Part shown: piece after piece, positions 8,043 through 16,597 of the stretch
How the letters are laid out: each line of letters opens with the position of its first letter
Numbering within the stretch: position 1 is the stretch's first letter
Assembly: GCF_014651675.1 (NCBI RefSeq)
Contig: NZ_BMXI01000003.1
Span: 319,604-383,603 of the forward strand
Direction of reading: 5' to 3'
Source of the DNA: Roseibacillus persicicus
GTDB lineage: Bacteria > Verrucomicrobiota > Verrucomicrobiia > Verrucomicrobiales > Akkermansiaceae
DNA: 64,000 bases
Notes under the pieces: generated by a model
Database searches by the model: none
What the model saw: the letters and a program-made list of their open reading frames with translations, nothing else
What the model was told of the DNA's origin: nothing
Made by a program: the position numbers and the translations under genes

Positions 8043-9443
8043 ATGGCCAATCCTTCCAAAAAGTCCCCGAACCTCGAGACCGTCACCACCATCAACGACG
8101 ATGGCTCGCACTACGTCCTCCATCCGGCCGATGTCCGGGGCAAGTTCACCGTGATGCGCCGCCTGGTGGCTGCGGTGATGCTCTTTGTGTATGTCGCTTT
8201 GCCCTGGATTCAGATCAACGGCAATCCGGCGGTCTTCCTCGATGTCGCCCACCGCCGCTTCCACCTCTTCGGCCTCACCTTGGCTCCCCAGGACTTGTGG
8301 GTGCTCTTCTTCCTCATCTCCGGATTGGGGTTCACGCTCTTCTTTGTGACCTCGCTGTTAGGTCGTCTCTGGTGTGGATGGGCCTGTCCCTACACCATCT
8401 TTCTGGAGCACATCTTTCGTCGGGTGGAAAGACTCATCGATGGCGACGCACCCGCTCGTCGCAAGCTGGCGGCGGCTCCCTGGAACTTTGAAAAAATCTG
8501 GAAGCGGGTGCTCAAGCACGGGATCTACATTCTCTCGGCCTTCCTCATCGCACACATCTTTCTCTCCTACTTTGTCTCGCTGAAAAGCCTCTACGGATAT
8601 ATGCGCGAGAACCCTCTGGCCCACTTCACGCCCTTTGCCGTGGCGGCCTTTCTAACTGTGGTCCTCTACGGATGCTTCGCCTTTTTCCGCGAACAATTCT
8701 GCATCATCATGTGCCCCTATGGTCGCATCCAATCTGTTCTAACAGATGACGACACCATGATCATTGGCTACGACGAGAAGCGGGGTGAACCCCGGGGCGC
8801 CAAGGGCAAGGTCGAGGGCGATTGCATCGACTGCCGCCGCTGCGTGAACGTCTGCCCCACCGGAATCGACATCCGCAACGGGCTGCAGATCGAGTGCATT
8901 GGCTGCTCGGCCTGCGTGGATGCCTGCGATGAAATCATGGTCAAAGTGGGCCGCCCGAAAGGCCTCGTGCGCTATGACTCCCTCAATGGTCTGGCCGGGC
9001 TGAAGCGACGCATCCTGCGCCCCCGCATCTTCCTCTATCTCGGTCTTGCCGGACTCGGCACCGCCGCCCTGATTGGGGCCGTGACCCAGCGGGCCCGTCC
9101 CTACACTTGGTCAGTGACCCGGATGCAAGGCCCACCCTACTACACCGATGGCAATGCGGTGCGGAACCACTATCAGGTCCTCCTGATCAACAAGCGCAAC
9201 CAACCCGCCACGGTCACCTTCGACCTTGTCAACCCACCCGCCGGATTCAATCTCTCGGGCGAAAACGAGCCCCTCCCGATGGAGCCCAAAAGCGAGCTGG
9301 AACGTCCCGCCATCATCGTCTGCGATTACGGAAACTTCACTGGACCGGTTGAGCTTCAACTCCGTGCGACAGCCAATCCTGGCAACACGACTTTGCTGCA
9401 GACCATCCGCTTCATCGGCCCGAACCCCAACTCCCTCAAGTAA
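8043..9443 (+). CDS. ccoG: Cytochrome cbb3 oxidase accessory protein CcoG (FixG/RdxA)
   Basis: A 466-residue polyferredoxin-type membrane protein. Hydrophobic segments occur near residues 40-60, 85-115, 160-180, 200-220 and 330-350. GRLWCGWACPYTIFLEH near 110 and FREQFCIIMCPYGRIQS near 220 are characteristic of the CcoG/RdxA family. Two 4Fe-4S ligand clusters follow near 260-300 (CIDCRRCVNVCP and CIGCSACVDACD). The C-terminal 100 residues match the periplasmic Ig-like IG-FixG region. CcoG is implicated in Cu(II) reduction during cbb3 oxidase assembly. ccoNOP are not in this window. Confidence 0.93.
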   Translation: MANPSKKSPNLETVTTINDDGSHYVLHPADVRGKFTVMRRLVAAVMLFVYVALPWIQINGNPAVFLDVAHRRFHLFGLTLAPQDLWVLFFLISGLGFTLFFVTSLLGRLWCGWACPYTIFLEHIFRRVERLIDGDAPARRKLAAAPWNFEKIWKRVLKHGIYILSAFLIAHIFLSYFVSLKSLYGYMRENPLAHFTPFAVAAFLTVVLYGCFAFFREQFCIIMCPYGRIQSVLTDDDTMIIGYDEKRGEPRGAKGKVEGDCIDCRRCVNVCPTGIDIRNGLQIECIGCSACVDACDEIMVKVGRPKGLVRYDSLNGLAGLKRRILRPRIFLYLGLAGLGTAALIGAVTQRARPYTWSVTRMQGPPYYTDGNAVRNHYQVLLINKRNQPATVTFDLVNPPAGFNLSGENEPLPMEPKSELERPAIIVCDYGNFTGPVELQLRATANPGNTTLLQTIRFIGPNPNSLK

Positions 9444-9519
9444 CGCCGCAAAATTCGCTGACTCTCCCGTATTAGGTGCGGAGTCTTTTATCCCCCCATC
9501 CCTCATCCTCTCTCTCGCA

Positions 9520-9666
9520 ATGACCAAAATTCTTATCAAACACCCCTGGCTTCTGCTCGTGCTCTGCTTCGGAATTCTGATCACAGCCTGGAGCTCCCTC
9601 ATCACCATCGCGGTCAAGTTCCGTCCCGAACCTGCCCCCCTGACCCAGCAAAGCGAACACCCGTAG
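9520..9666 (+). CDS. Small single-pass membrane protein, possible minimal FixH/CcoH
   Basis: A 48-residue ORF between ccoG and the SafE-like gene, 9 bp before the latter. It begins MTKILIKHPWLLLVL, has one hydrophobic helix (about residues 9-32) and a short polar tail (FRPEPAPLTQQSEHP). FixH/CcoH proteins start with a similar PWLL-type transmembrane anchor and occupy this position in cco operons, but are normally about 150 residues with a periplasmic domain, absent here. Identity is therefore inference from position; the open frame and tight spacing support translation. Confidence 0.55.
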   Translation: MTKILIKHPWLLLVLCFGILITAWSSLITIAVKFRPEPAPLTQQSEHP

Positions 9667-9675
9667 GTCACCGTC

Positions 9676-10386
9676 ATGGAATCCGTTACCACCATCTCCG
9701 CCGCGCTGGTTGCAGGACTGGTTACCAGTGTGCATTGCGTGGGGATGTGTGGACCGCTGGCCTGCACGGTGTCGTCGATGAAGGGCGGGGAAACCTCGCG
9801 ACTGGTAGGCGCCACCGCCTACCACCTGGGTCGACTGATTTCCTACGGCAGCATCGGGGCGCTGTGCGGATTCCTCGGACAACAGCCCCTGAAGTGGATC
9901 TTCAACAGCCCCGCCGTGCTTCTGCCCTGGTTCATGATTGCGGTCTTTCTGGTGACGGCGCTGGGGCTTTGGAAAAAGCTCCCCCGCCCCAAGTTCATCG
10001 ACCGGCTCTTTGCCCAAGCCCGCATGAAGGCCTTTCGCATGTCCTCCACCCACGGCGGTTTCCTGCTGGGCCTCGCAACGCCCATCTTGCCCTGCGGACC
10101 ACTTTATCTGCTCTTTGCGGCGTGCCTGCTCACTGGCTCACCGATCCGTGGAGCCGAGTTCGCATTGGCCTTCGGGTTGGGAACCATTCCTCTCCTTTGG
10201 GCCGCCCAACAGTCCCTCACCCAGATCAAGAAGGCCCTCCCCGCCGCCACCTTCACCCACCTGCAACGGACCCTCGCTGTCGTGGCCGCCGCCGTGATGA
10301 TCTTCCGCCTGCAAGACACCCTGCCACTCAACAAAGAGGTCGAGATGGCCAAGCCAACGGACGAACTACCAAGCTGCTGCCACTAA
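9676..10386 (+). CDS. SafE/UreH-like (DsbD_2) membrane protein of the cco cluster
   Basis: A 236-residue polytopic protein with about six hydrophobic helices. The motif TSVHCVGMCGPLAC in the first helix and LPCGPLYLLFAACLLTGS in a later one are typical of the UreH-like transmembrane family (relatives annotated sulfite exporter TauE/SafE or cytochrome biogenesis protein). Members are common next to ccoI in cbb3 clusters, where a copper-handling role is proposed. The tail ends in SCCH, a possible metal ligand. The gene lies between the small membrane protein and ccoI. Confidence 0.82.
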   Translation: MESVTTISAALVAGLVTSVHCVGMCGPLACTVSSMKGGETSRLVGATAYHLGRLISYGSIGALCGFLGQQPLKWIFNSPAVLLPWFMIAVFLVTALGLWKKLPRPKFIDRLFAQARMKAFRMSSTHGGFLLGLATPILPCGPLYLLFAACLLTGSPIRGAEFALAFGLGTIPLLWAAQQSLTQIKKALPAATFTHLQRTLAVVAAAVMIFRLQDTLPLNKEVEMAKPTDELPSCCH

Positions 10387-10410
10387 ACCGGAAAGAGAGA
10401 CCGAATGATC

Positions 10411-10505
10411 AAAAACTCAGAAACCAGAGGAAGTTTGCTGCTGTCCCTTCCCCCAAAGGTTGAACTTTGGTTTCTGAGTCTTTGACTATTTAGTCTCTCA
10501 AAGAC
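10411..10505 (+). promoter_or_regulatory. Overlapping inverted repeats in the ccoI leader
   Basis: Three inverted repeats overlap in the 169-bp gap before ccoI. A: 10411-10429 pairs with 10465-10483, with a perfect 11-bp core ACTCAGAAACC/GGTTTCTGAGT. B: CCAAAG (10453-10458) pairs with CTTTGG (10465-10470). C: GTCTTTGA (10478-10485) pairs with TCAAAGAC (10498-10505). The 3' arm of A overlaps both the 3' arm of B and the 5' arm of C, so A is mutually exclusive with B plus C. No U-tract follows. It may be an attenuator-like leader or simply a weak terminator after 10386. Confidence 0.45.
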
Positions 10506-10555
10506 CTGCCAGCAAAACCCACCCCAGCAAAACCAAACAACCCCAAACACCTAAA

Positions 10556-12910
10556 GTGAGCGACTGCCTCCATTGCGGAACACCGAACCCTAACCCAACC
10601 GCGCGCTTTTGCTGCTCGGGCTGCGAGTTCGTATACGAAACTCTCACCGCGGAAGGCTTGGATCGCTTTTATGATTTGAAGGGCAAGGCCACAGGCATCC
10701 CCGTGAAAGACCGCCCCTTCCAACCCCAGGATCTGGATTGGCTGGAAAAGGCTACCGATGGAAAGACCACCCTCGAGGTGGCGGTGAATGGAGTGACCTG
10801 CATTGGCTGCGTCTGGTTGATCGAGAAACTCTTTCTCCAGCTTGAGGGCGCACGGACTTGCGCCCTCTTCCCCGACACCGGTCAGGCCACCTTTTCGTGG
10901 GACGAAGGTACTCATCCCTTACAGACCCTCGCGGAGGAACTCCCGCGCTATGGCTATGCCCTCGGAGCGCTCGACAGCTCGAAGAAGACCGCCAGCGAGT
11001 CCTCCCGCTTGCTCGCCCGCCTCGGCATCACCTCCGCCTTCGCCCTCAATGCCATGGCCTTCACCCTGCCGCGCTATCTGGGGATGGAGCCGACCTTTGC
11101 CTTCGCGCAAATCTTCGAGATCGTCACCCTGCTCTCGGCCACCTTCGCCCTCCTCATCGGCGGCACTTACTTTTTCACCAGAGCCCTCGCGGCTTTGCGG
11201 CAGCGCACCTTGCACATCGATCTGCCGATTTCGCTCGGCTTGCTTCTGGCCTTCGCGGGCTCGCTGATCGGCTACTTCATCGGTGAGGAACGGCTCCTCT
11301 ACTTCGACTTCGTGGCCATCTTCACCACCCTCATGCTCGGGGGACGCTACCTGCACCTGGCGGCTTCGGAAAAGGCCCGCTCCAACCTCACCAGAACCAG
11401 CGCCCTCCCCGAAAACATCACTCTGTTAGAGACCGACGGCACCACCAGCGAGAAGCCCACCCGTTCGCTCTCCTCCGGCGAAGTCTTCCTCCTGCCAACC
11501 GGACAACCTCTTCCCGTCACCGCCATTTTGCAAAAGGACGCGGCTTCCCTTTCGCTCGCCTGGATCAATGGCGAACCCGAGCCCCGCCAGTTCGAGGCCG
11601 GGCAACGGGTGCCTTCCGGCGCGGTCAATCTCGCCAACCAAGCGCTCACCCTGCAAGCGGACGAGGACTTCGCGGACTCTCTGGTGGCCAAGCTCACCCA
11701 GTCCTCCGACCGCACGCAATCCTCGGCTCTCCTGCAAAAGCTTCTCCGAATCTATCTCCTCACCGTCCTCGTTGTGGGAGTCGCGGGTGGCCTCGGTTGG
11801 CTTTTCGTCACGGGCAGTCTGGTGGACGCGTTGCAGGTCTCCATCTCCATCTTCATCGTCTCGTGCCCTTGCGCCCTCGGGGTGGCGATTCCACTGGCGG
11901 ATCGGCGTGCCGCTACCCATTTGCAAACCTACGGAGTTTTTGTGCAAAACTCCGCTCTCTGGCAGCGCCTGATGCAGATCAAGGCGCTGGTCCTCGACAA
12001 GACTGGCACCCTGACGCTGGAGCATCCCACCCTGAAAGACCCCGAACTGTTAGACCTGCTGACCGCCTCGGAACGCGGAGTCCTCCTTCACCTCACCGCC
12101 ACCTCGCTCCACCCTCTCTCGCGGACTTTGCACCAGCATTTGGCCAAGGCCGGCACCACCCTTCCCTTCGATACTGCGGTCGTCGATACGCCGGGCCAAG
12201 GACTGACCACCACGATCGAGGGGGTCGAATACCGACTGGGCAAGCCTGCCCTCTGGGAAGCAGGAAAAGCCACCGGACCCGAGGTCGAGTTCACTCGCGA
12301 CGGCCAGGCCATCGCCCGCTTTCACTTCTCGGAGTCTGCCCGTCCCGACGCCGCGCGCGCCCTGGCCGCTTCGGGTCTTCCGGTGCACATTCTCTCGGGT
12401 GACGAGGGCCAGCGGGTCCGCGACCTTGCCCGCTCCTTGCAACTGGACCCCGCGCTCGCGCATGGTGACCTCTCCCCGGAGGACAAGGCCACCCACATCC
12501 ACGAGCTCAATCCCGCCCTCTTCTTGGGCGACGGGGCGAACGACTCCCTGGCCTTTGATGCCGCCCTCGCCACCGGCAGCCCGGTCGCGGATCGCTCCCT
12601 GTTGGATACCAAAGCCGACTTCCTCTTCACCCAACCCGGGTTGGGCTTCCTCCCCCATCTCCTCGCGACCTCCCGTTGGCGTCATCGTATTGTTCGGCGG
12701 GTTCTGATCTTTGCCATCGTCTACAACAGCATCGCCATCACCATTTGCCTGATGGGACACATGAATCCCCTGCTCGCCGCCATCTTGATGCCGCTCTCCA
12801 GCCTCGCCTCCCTCGCGCTCGCTTCAGCCCGTTTGGGCAAGACCCGTTCCTCAAGCAGCAAACCAGCCCCGACCTCGATCAAAGCTCTCACCCTTCCCGT
12901 CCAATCCTAG
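10556..12910 (+). CDS. ccoI: Copper-translocating P1B-type ATPase CcoI/FixI
   Basis: A 784-residue P-type ATPase. The N-terminal Cys-rich zinc-ribbon-like part (C4, C7, C19, C20, C23) and an HMA-like metal site GVTCIGC (C82, C85) precede eight predicted helices. The membrane metal site is CPC at 437-439, the phosphorylation site is D481 in DKTGTLT, and the hinge motif is GDGAND with D659. This is the CcoI/FixI architecture, delivering copper for cbb3 oxidase assembly rather than general detoxification. Translation appears to start at GTG 10556, because the Cys cluster begins right after it. The upstream leader holds overlapping hairpins. ccoS is not seen downstream. Confidence 0.9.
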   Translation: MSDCLHCGTPNPNPTARFCCSGCEFVYETLTAEGLDRFYDLKGKATGIPVKDRPFQPQDLDWLEKATDGKTTLEVAVNGVTCIGCVWLIEKLFLQLEGARTCALFPDTGQATFSWDEGTHPLQTLAEELPRYGYALGALDSSKKTASESSRLLARLGITSAFALNAMAFTLPRYLGMEPTFAFAQIFEIVTLLSATFALLIGGTYFFTRALAALRQRTLHIDLPISLGLLLAFAGSLIGYFIGEERLLYFDFVAIFTTLMLGGRYLHLAASEKARSNLTRTSALPENITLLETDGTTSEKPTRSLSSGEVFLLPTGQPLPVTAILQKDAASLSLAWINGEPEPRQFEAGQRVPSGAVNLANQALTLQADEDFADSLVAKLTQSSDRTQSSALLQKLLRIYLLTVLVVGVAGGLGWLFVTGSLVDALQVSISIFIVSCPCALGVAIPLADRRAATHLQTYGVFVQNSALWQRLMQIKALVLDKTGTLTLEHPTLKDPELLDLLTASERGVLLHLTATSLHPLSRTLHQHLAKAGTTLPFDTAVVDTPGQGLTTTIEGVEYRLGKPALWEAGKATGPEVEFTRDGQAIARFHFSESARPDAARALAASGLPVHILSGDEGQRVRDLARSLQLDPALAHGDLSPEDKATHIHELNPALFLGDGANDSLAFDAALATGSPVADRSLLDTKADFLFTQPGLGFLPHLLATSRWRHRIVRRVLIFAIVYNSIAITICLMGHMNPLLAAILMPLSSLASLALASARLGKTRSSSSKPAPTSIKALTLPVQS

Positions 12911-13045
12911 CAACTCCTCCAAGCCTATCTCTCCTCTTTCCGTGACGATCAAACACCTCCCTCCTCTCGTGAAAGCGCTGTTCTCCAGCGAGGAATCCCC
13001 CGCTGTCCCGTTTGTTAGAAAACCCAATTTCCCACCGTATTGAAC

Positions 13046-13984
13046 ATGACGATGGCTTCTCCCGAAACTTCGAGCGCCCTGAAATTGCCGAGCTTTGAAC
13101 AAGCTCTGTTTTTGCGTTTGCAGGAGTCCGATCTCTTCAAGGGATATTGCGATGCCTTTCGTATGGCCACCGGGCTTCCGTTGAGGTTTATGCGGGCGGA
13201 TGAGGAATGGTGCCTCAACGAGCATCGCCAGAATCAATCGCCCTTCTGCGAAATGCTCCATCATTGCAGCGTAGCCTGTCACGATTGCAAAACCATCAAC
13301 CATCGCCTGATGAAAGAGGCCGAGGTCAAGGGGCCTGCGTCGTGCGGATGCTTCGCGGGCCTTTGCGCAACTGCCGTGCCGATCCGAATGGGGGCGACGA
13401 CGATTGGGTATCTCAAGACCGGACAGGTCTTCCACCGTCAGCCAACCGAACAACAGTTTCAAATTCTGTCGGAAAAGCTTTCCTCCAACGGAGTGAAAAG
13501 CAAGGAATTGAAGGACCTCAAAACCGCATACTTCGAGACCCAAACCGTTGATCCCAAACGCTACGACTCGATGATCTCGCTGCTGGATTCCTTTTCAAAA
13601 CAACTCTCCCAGCACGCCGAGGAGCTCGCAATGGTCGAGGAGGGAAAGGAACCTGCCGCCATTCTCAAGGCCCGGACCTTCATCCACCAGCATCTCGACG
13701 AACCGCTCCCCCTGGGAATCGTCGCTCGCCAGGCAGGACTCTCCGAAAGCCACTTTTGCCGGGTCTTCAAGGAGATCACGGGCCTCACTCTCACAGACTA
13801 CGTCACTCGGGCGCGCATCGCATGGGCACGCAAGGAGTTGCTGAGACCAGCAACCCGGGTCTCTGAGATCGCCTTTCAGGTCGGCTTCCAATCCCTATCC
13901 CAATTCAACCGCTCCTTTGCCAAGATCAACGGTTGCTCCCCCTCGGCATGGCGGGAACAGCAGCTGGAAAAGTTGAGCGCCTGA
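13046..13984 (+). CDS. AraC-family regulator with PocR-type sensor domain
   Basis: A 312-residue regulator. The first 180 residues match the PocR ligand-binding domain (relative of PAS), with its cysteine-rich pattern: FCEMLHHCSVACHDC near 70-85 and SCGCFAGLCATAVPI near 108-120. The C-terminal 100 residues are an AraC/XylS double HTH (AGLSESHFCRVFKEITGL, then SEIAFQVGFQSLSQFNRSF). I chose the ATG at 13046 over the in-frame TTG at 13040. The likely target is unknown; the next gene downstream is a Tat-exported Gfo/Idh oxidoreductase on the same strand. Confidence 0.87.
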   Translation: MTMASPETSSALKLPSFEQALFLRLQESDLFKGYCDAFRMATGLPLRFMRADEEWCLNEHRQNQSPFCEMLHHCSVACHDCKTINHRLMKEAEVKGPASCGCFAGLCATAVPIRMGATTIGYLKTGQVFHRQPTEQQFQILSEKLSSNGVKSKELKDLKTAYFETQTVDPKRYDSMISLLDSFSKQLSQHAEELAMVEEGKEPAAILKARTFIHQHLDEPLPLGIVARQAGLSESHFCRVFKEITGLTLTDYVTRARIAWARKELLRPATRVSEIAFQVGFQSLSQFNRSFAKINGCSPSAWREQQLEKLSA

Positions 13985-14060
13985 TTCCTCACCACTATCT
14001 GGTTCAATTGACTGCGGAGGAAGTTTGCGGTCCAAACGATTTTCCGCTAGGGAAGAGAGA

Positions 14061-15344
14061 ATGAATCTTTCCGATCACTCGCTCTCGCGTCGTCGTTCCA
14101 TCAAGAGCCTCGCGGCGATGGCAACTGTCTCCTTCACTCCCCGCCACCTTTTGGCGGCATCAACCGCGCCGAGCAATCAGTTGACGCGGGCCATCATTGG
14201 TTGTGGTGGAATTAGCGCCGCCCATCTGAACATGCCGGGCAAGCTGCTGGCTCTCTGTGATGTGGACTCCAAGCATTTGGCCAATCGCATGAAGCAGGTC
14301 AAAGACGGCGGCAATCCGGATGTGAAAGGCTATCATGATTTCCGTGAAGTTATTGCCCGCAATGACATTGATATCATTCACATTGCCACCCCTCCCCACT
14401 GGCACGCCTATATGGCAATTGAGGCAGCCAAAGCAGGCAAGGCCATCTGGGGTGAGAAGCCAATGACCCGGACCATCGGGGAAGGCATCGCGATGAAGAA
14501 AGCCATCGCCGACGCTGAGGTGGCCTACCGGGTCAACACCTGGTTCCGCTTTAAAGACAATTTCTACGGAATGGGCACCTCGGCGCGTCGAGTTCGCAAG
14601 GCAGTCATGGGTGGTCTGTTAGGCGATGGCCCCTACAAGGTCACCCTGAGCGGGGTTACGGGCTTCAATTGGAAGTTCCACTGGGTGGGCCGCACCGACC
14701 TAACAGAAGAAAAAATTCCTTCCCACTTCGACTACGATTTCTGGTTGGGGCCGGCTCCCTACAAGCCCTATCACCCACACCGCACTCACGGTACCTTTCG
14801 TGGCTATTGGGACTATGATGGCGGAGGGCTCGGCGACATGGGGCAGCACTATCTGGATCCAGTACAATACATTCTTGGGAAAGATGAGGAGCTCCCTGTC
14901 TCGGTGGAAATCGATGCCGACAAGCAAGACGACGACGCCGTCGGAACGTGGCGCCGCATTACCTATACCTACGCCGACGGAAGCCAGATCATACTGGATG
15001 GGGAAAACAAAGACAAAGACGCCGCCTTCATCGAAGGTTCCGAAGGAAAGATCTTCAAAGGCTTCAAGTCGGACATCACGGGCTTTGCAAAAAAAGTCGA
15101 CTCTCTTCCCGAGCCTCCCGCGCAAGTGACTGACTTTCATCTGGCAATCAAAGAGAAGAAGAAATTCGCCTTAAACGAGGAAAACGGATTCAACTCTTGC
15201 TGCCTCGTCAATCTTGGCAAAATCGCCCATCGCCTCAACAGTAATCTGGAATTCGATCCCGAGACGATGAAAGTGACGAACAATGAAGCGGCCAACCAAC
15301 TGATCCATCAGAAGGATAGAGCGGAGTGGCAGCTAACAAGCTGA
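14061..15344 (+). CDS. Tat-exported Gfo/Idh/MocA-family oxidoreductase
   Basis: A 427-residue NAD(P)-dependent oxidoreductase fold. The N-terminus carries a twin-arginine signal (SRRRSIKSLAAMATVSF), so it should be exported folded. The Rossmann motif appears as IIGCGGISAAH; EKP (GEKPMT) near 130 is the family lysine motif. Such secreted Gfo/Idh proteins are numerous in Planctomycetes and Verrucomicrobia and are thought to act on sugars or glycosides. ATG 14061 has a good purine-rich ribosome site (GGAAGAGAG) and gives a clean Tat signal; the longer TTG-started frame from 14025 is less likely. Confidence 0.85.
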   Translation: MNLSDHSLSRRRSIKSLAAMATVSFTPRHLLAASTAPSNQLTRAIIGCGGISAAHLNMPGKLLALCDVDSKHLANRMKQVKDGGNPDVKGYHDFREVIARNDIDIIHIATPPHWHAYMAIEAAKAGKAIWGEKPMTRTIGEGIAMKKAIADAEVAYRVNTWFRFKDNFYGMGTSARRVRKAVMGGLLGDGPYKVTLSGVTGFNWKFHWVGRTDLTEEKIPSHFDYDFWLGPAPYKPYHPHRTHGTFRGYWDYDGGGLGDMGQHYLDPVQYILGKDEELPVSVEIDADKQDDDAVGTWRRITYTYADGSQIILDGENKDKDAAFIEGSEGKIFKGFKSDITGFAKKVDSLPEPPAQVTDFHLAIKEKKKFALNEENGFNSCCLVNLGKIAHRLNSNLEFDPETMKVTNNEAANQLIHQKDRAEWQLTS

Positions 15345-15587
15345 AGTCGCCAATTGTCTCAACAGCGCCCAAGGTGCTGAATCTTTCCTTCAGGATAGCC
15401 GGCCTGGGGAGCTCCTTACGCGCCCACTTGCCACGAACATCCTTCTGAATGCAGGCTGCAAGATTTGCGTTTGCAAAGAGCTCAAGTTGCACTCTTTCCA
15501 TTTAGAGGAGGCGTCCTTATTCTCGTCTATCCCTGCAACGGCGGGGAAAAGCTGCTCTGGCACCGCTTCTGCAAAGTAAAGGGTGCT

Positions 15588-16127
15588 ATGAATACACAAG
15601 AAACCAAATACCAGCAAAACGGGTCTCAAAATTCGAAGGTGGAGCTTGGAACTCCTCTCCCCCACGACACCTCGGACTTCACTCCCCACTACATTCCACA
15701 AGATGAAAGTCAGGTTGAGGAAGCCGGCAACAAAGGCACGGCAGTAGTCGACAAGGTAAAGGACACTGTTAAGGAGCGCGGACAGGAATTGATGGAAAAG
15801 ACCGGCACCCGCGTCAAGGACGAGGCAGACCGTGGTCTTCACGCGGCATCTTCCCAAGTTCGCAATCTTCAACGTGCTGTGGACTCTGCGGGGAACCGGC
15901 TCAATGAACAACAGCCCGAATCGCTGAAAACTGGAACCAGCACCCTTTCCGATGGATTGGAAAAAGTTGCCAGCTATCTGGAGAGCAAGGACTCCGAAGA
16001 GTTGCTGGAAGATGTTCGAGGTGTGGTCCGGGACCACCCTGCCATGGTCGCCGGTGGACTGGTTCTCACCGGATTCCTGATGGGACGCATTCTCCGCGTC
16101 GGCGAAAGCTCACGCACTGCGGCTTAA
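15588..16127 (+). CDS. DUF883/YqjD-like membrane-anchored helical protein
   Basis: A 179-residue, mostly alpha-helical, highly charged protein. Residues about 50-140 are amphipathic helix (KVKDTVKERGQELMEKTG) and the last 30 contain one hydrophobic helix preceded by VVRDHPAMVAGGLVLTG, the arrangement of DUF883/ElaB/YqjD proteins. The frame is open upstream to 15465, but ATG 15588 gives the natural N-terminus. It heads a three-gene run with a YqjE-like protein and a DUF3618-like protein. E. coli YqjD is an inner-membrane protein linked to ribosomes in stationary phase; the same role here is inference. Confidence 0.7.
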   Translation: MNTQETKYQQNGSQNSKVELGTPLPHDTSDFTPHYIPQDESQVEEAGNKGTAVVDKVKDTVKERGQELMEKTGTRVKDEADRGLHAASSQVRNLQRAVDSAGNRLNEQQPESLKTGTSTLSDGLEKVASYLESKDSEELLEDVRGVVRDHPAMVAGGLVLTGFLMGRILRVGESSRTAA

Positions 16128-16148
16128 TCAATCTATTCCGGTAAAGCT

Positions 16149-16568
16149 ATGGTCACACTCAACAACACCGCGAGTCCCGCTCAGCAGCGAGCGACTTCAA
16201 AGAATCCCCTCGCCAGCTTGCTGGGAGACCTCACTGCTGACGCCTCCCACCTCTTTCGACAGGAAGTTGCCTTAGCAAAGGCCGAGGTGGGGGAGAAGGT
16301 CTCACAAGCCGCGCGACATGTGGCGATTCTCTTCGCCGGAATTTTCATTCTGTGCAACGGAATCATCATTGCGATGGCAGGTCTTTCCTACGGAATTGCC
16401 CAGCTCTTTCTCCTTTTGGGGGTTGGACGCTTGTTAGCCAACTCAATGGGATTCCTCTTTTTTGGAGCACTGATTATGGCGAGCGGGATAGCCGCGTCAC
16501 TTTACGCAAAGAACAAACTGATGGACGGAAGCCTCATGCCCACGAGAACCGTCAATCAATTCAAATAA
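16149..16568 (+). CDS. Phage-holin superfamily III / YqjE-like membrane protein
   Basis: A 139-residue protein with an amphipathic N-terminal part (LLGDLTADASHLFRQEVALAKAEV) and two transmembrane helices (about 60-85 and 90-120). This is the pattern of the DUF1469/YqjE family, which despite the holin label is usually chromosomal and not lytic. It begins 21 bp after the DUF883-like gene and ends 29 bp before the DUF3618-like gene, so the three are probably one operon. Confidence 0.75.
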   Translation: MVTLNNTASPAQQRATSKNPLASLLGDLTADASHLFRQEVALAKAEVGEKVSQAARHVAILFAGIFILCNGIIIAMAGLSYGIAQLFLLLGVGRLLANSMGFLFFGALIMASGIAASLYAKNKLMDGSLMPTRTVNQFK

Positions 16569-16597
16569 CTCAAACGGTGGGCCTACAAATTAAAATT

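Noticed and set aside
8358-8624. Minus-strand frame inside ccoG
   Set aside because: Shadow of a high-GC coding gene, with no protein-like features.
16149-16568. Holin-family hit considered as prophage evidence
   Set aside because: YqjE-type chromosomal membrane protein in an envelope operon; no other phage genes present.
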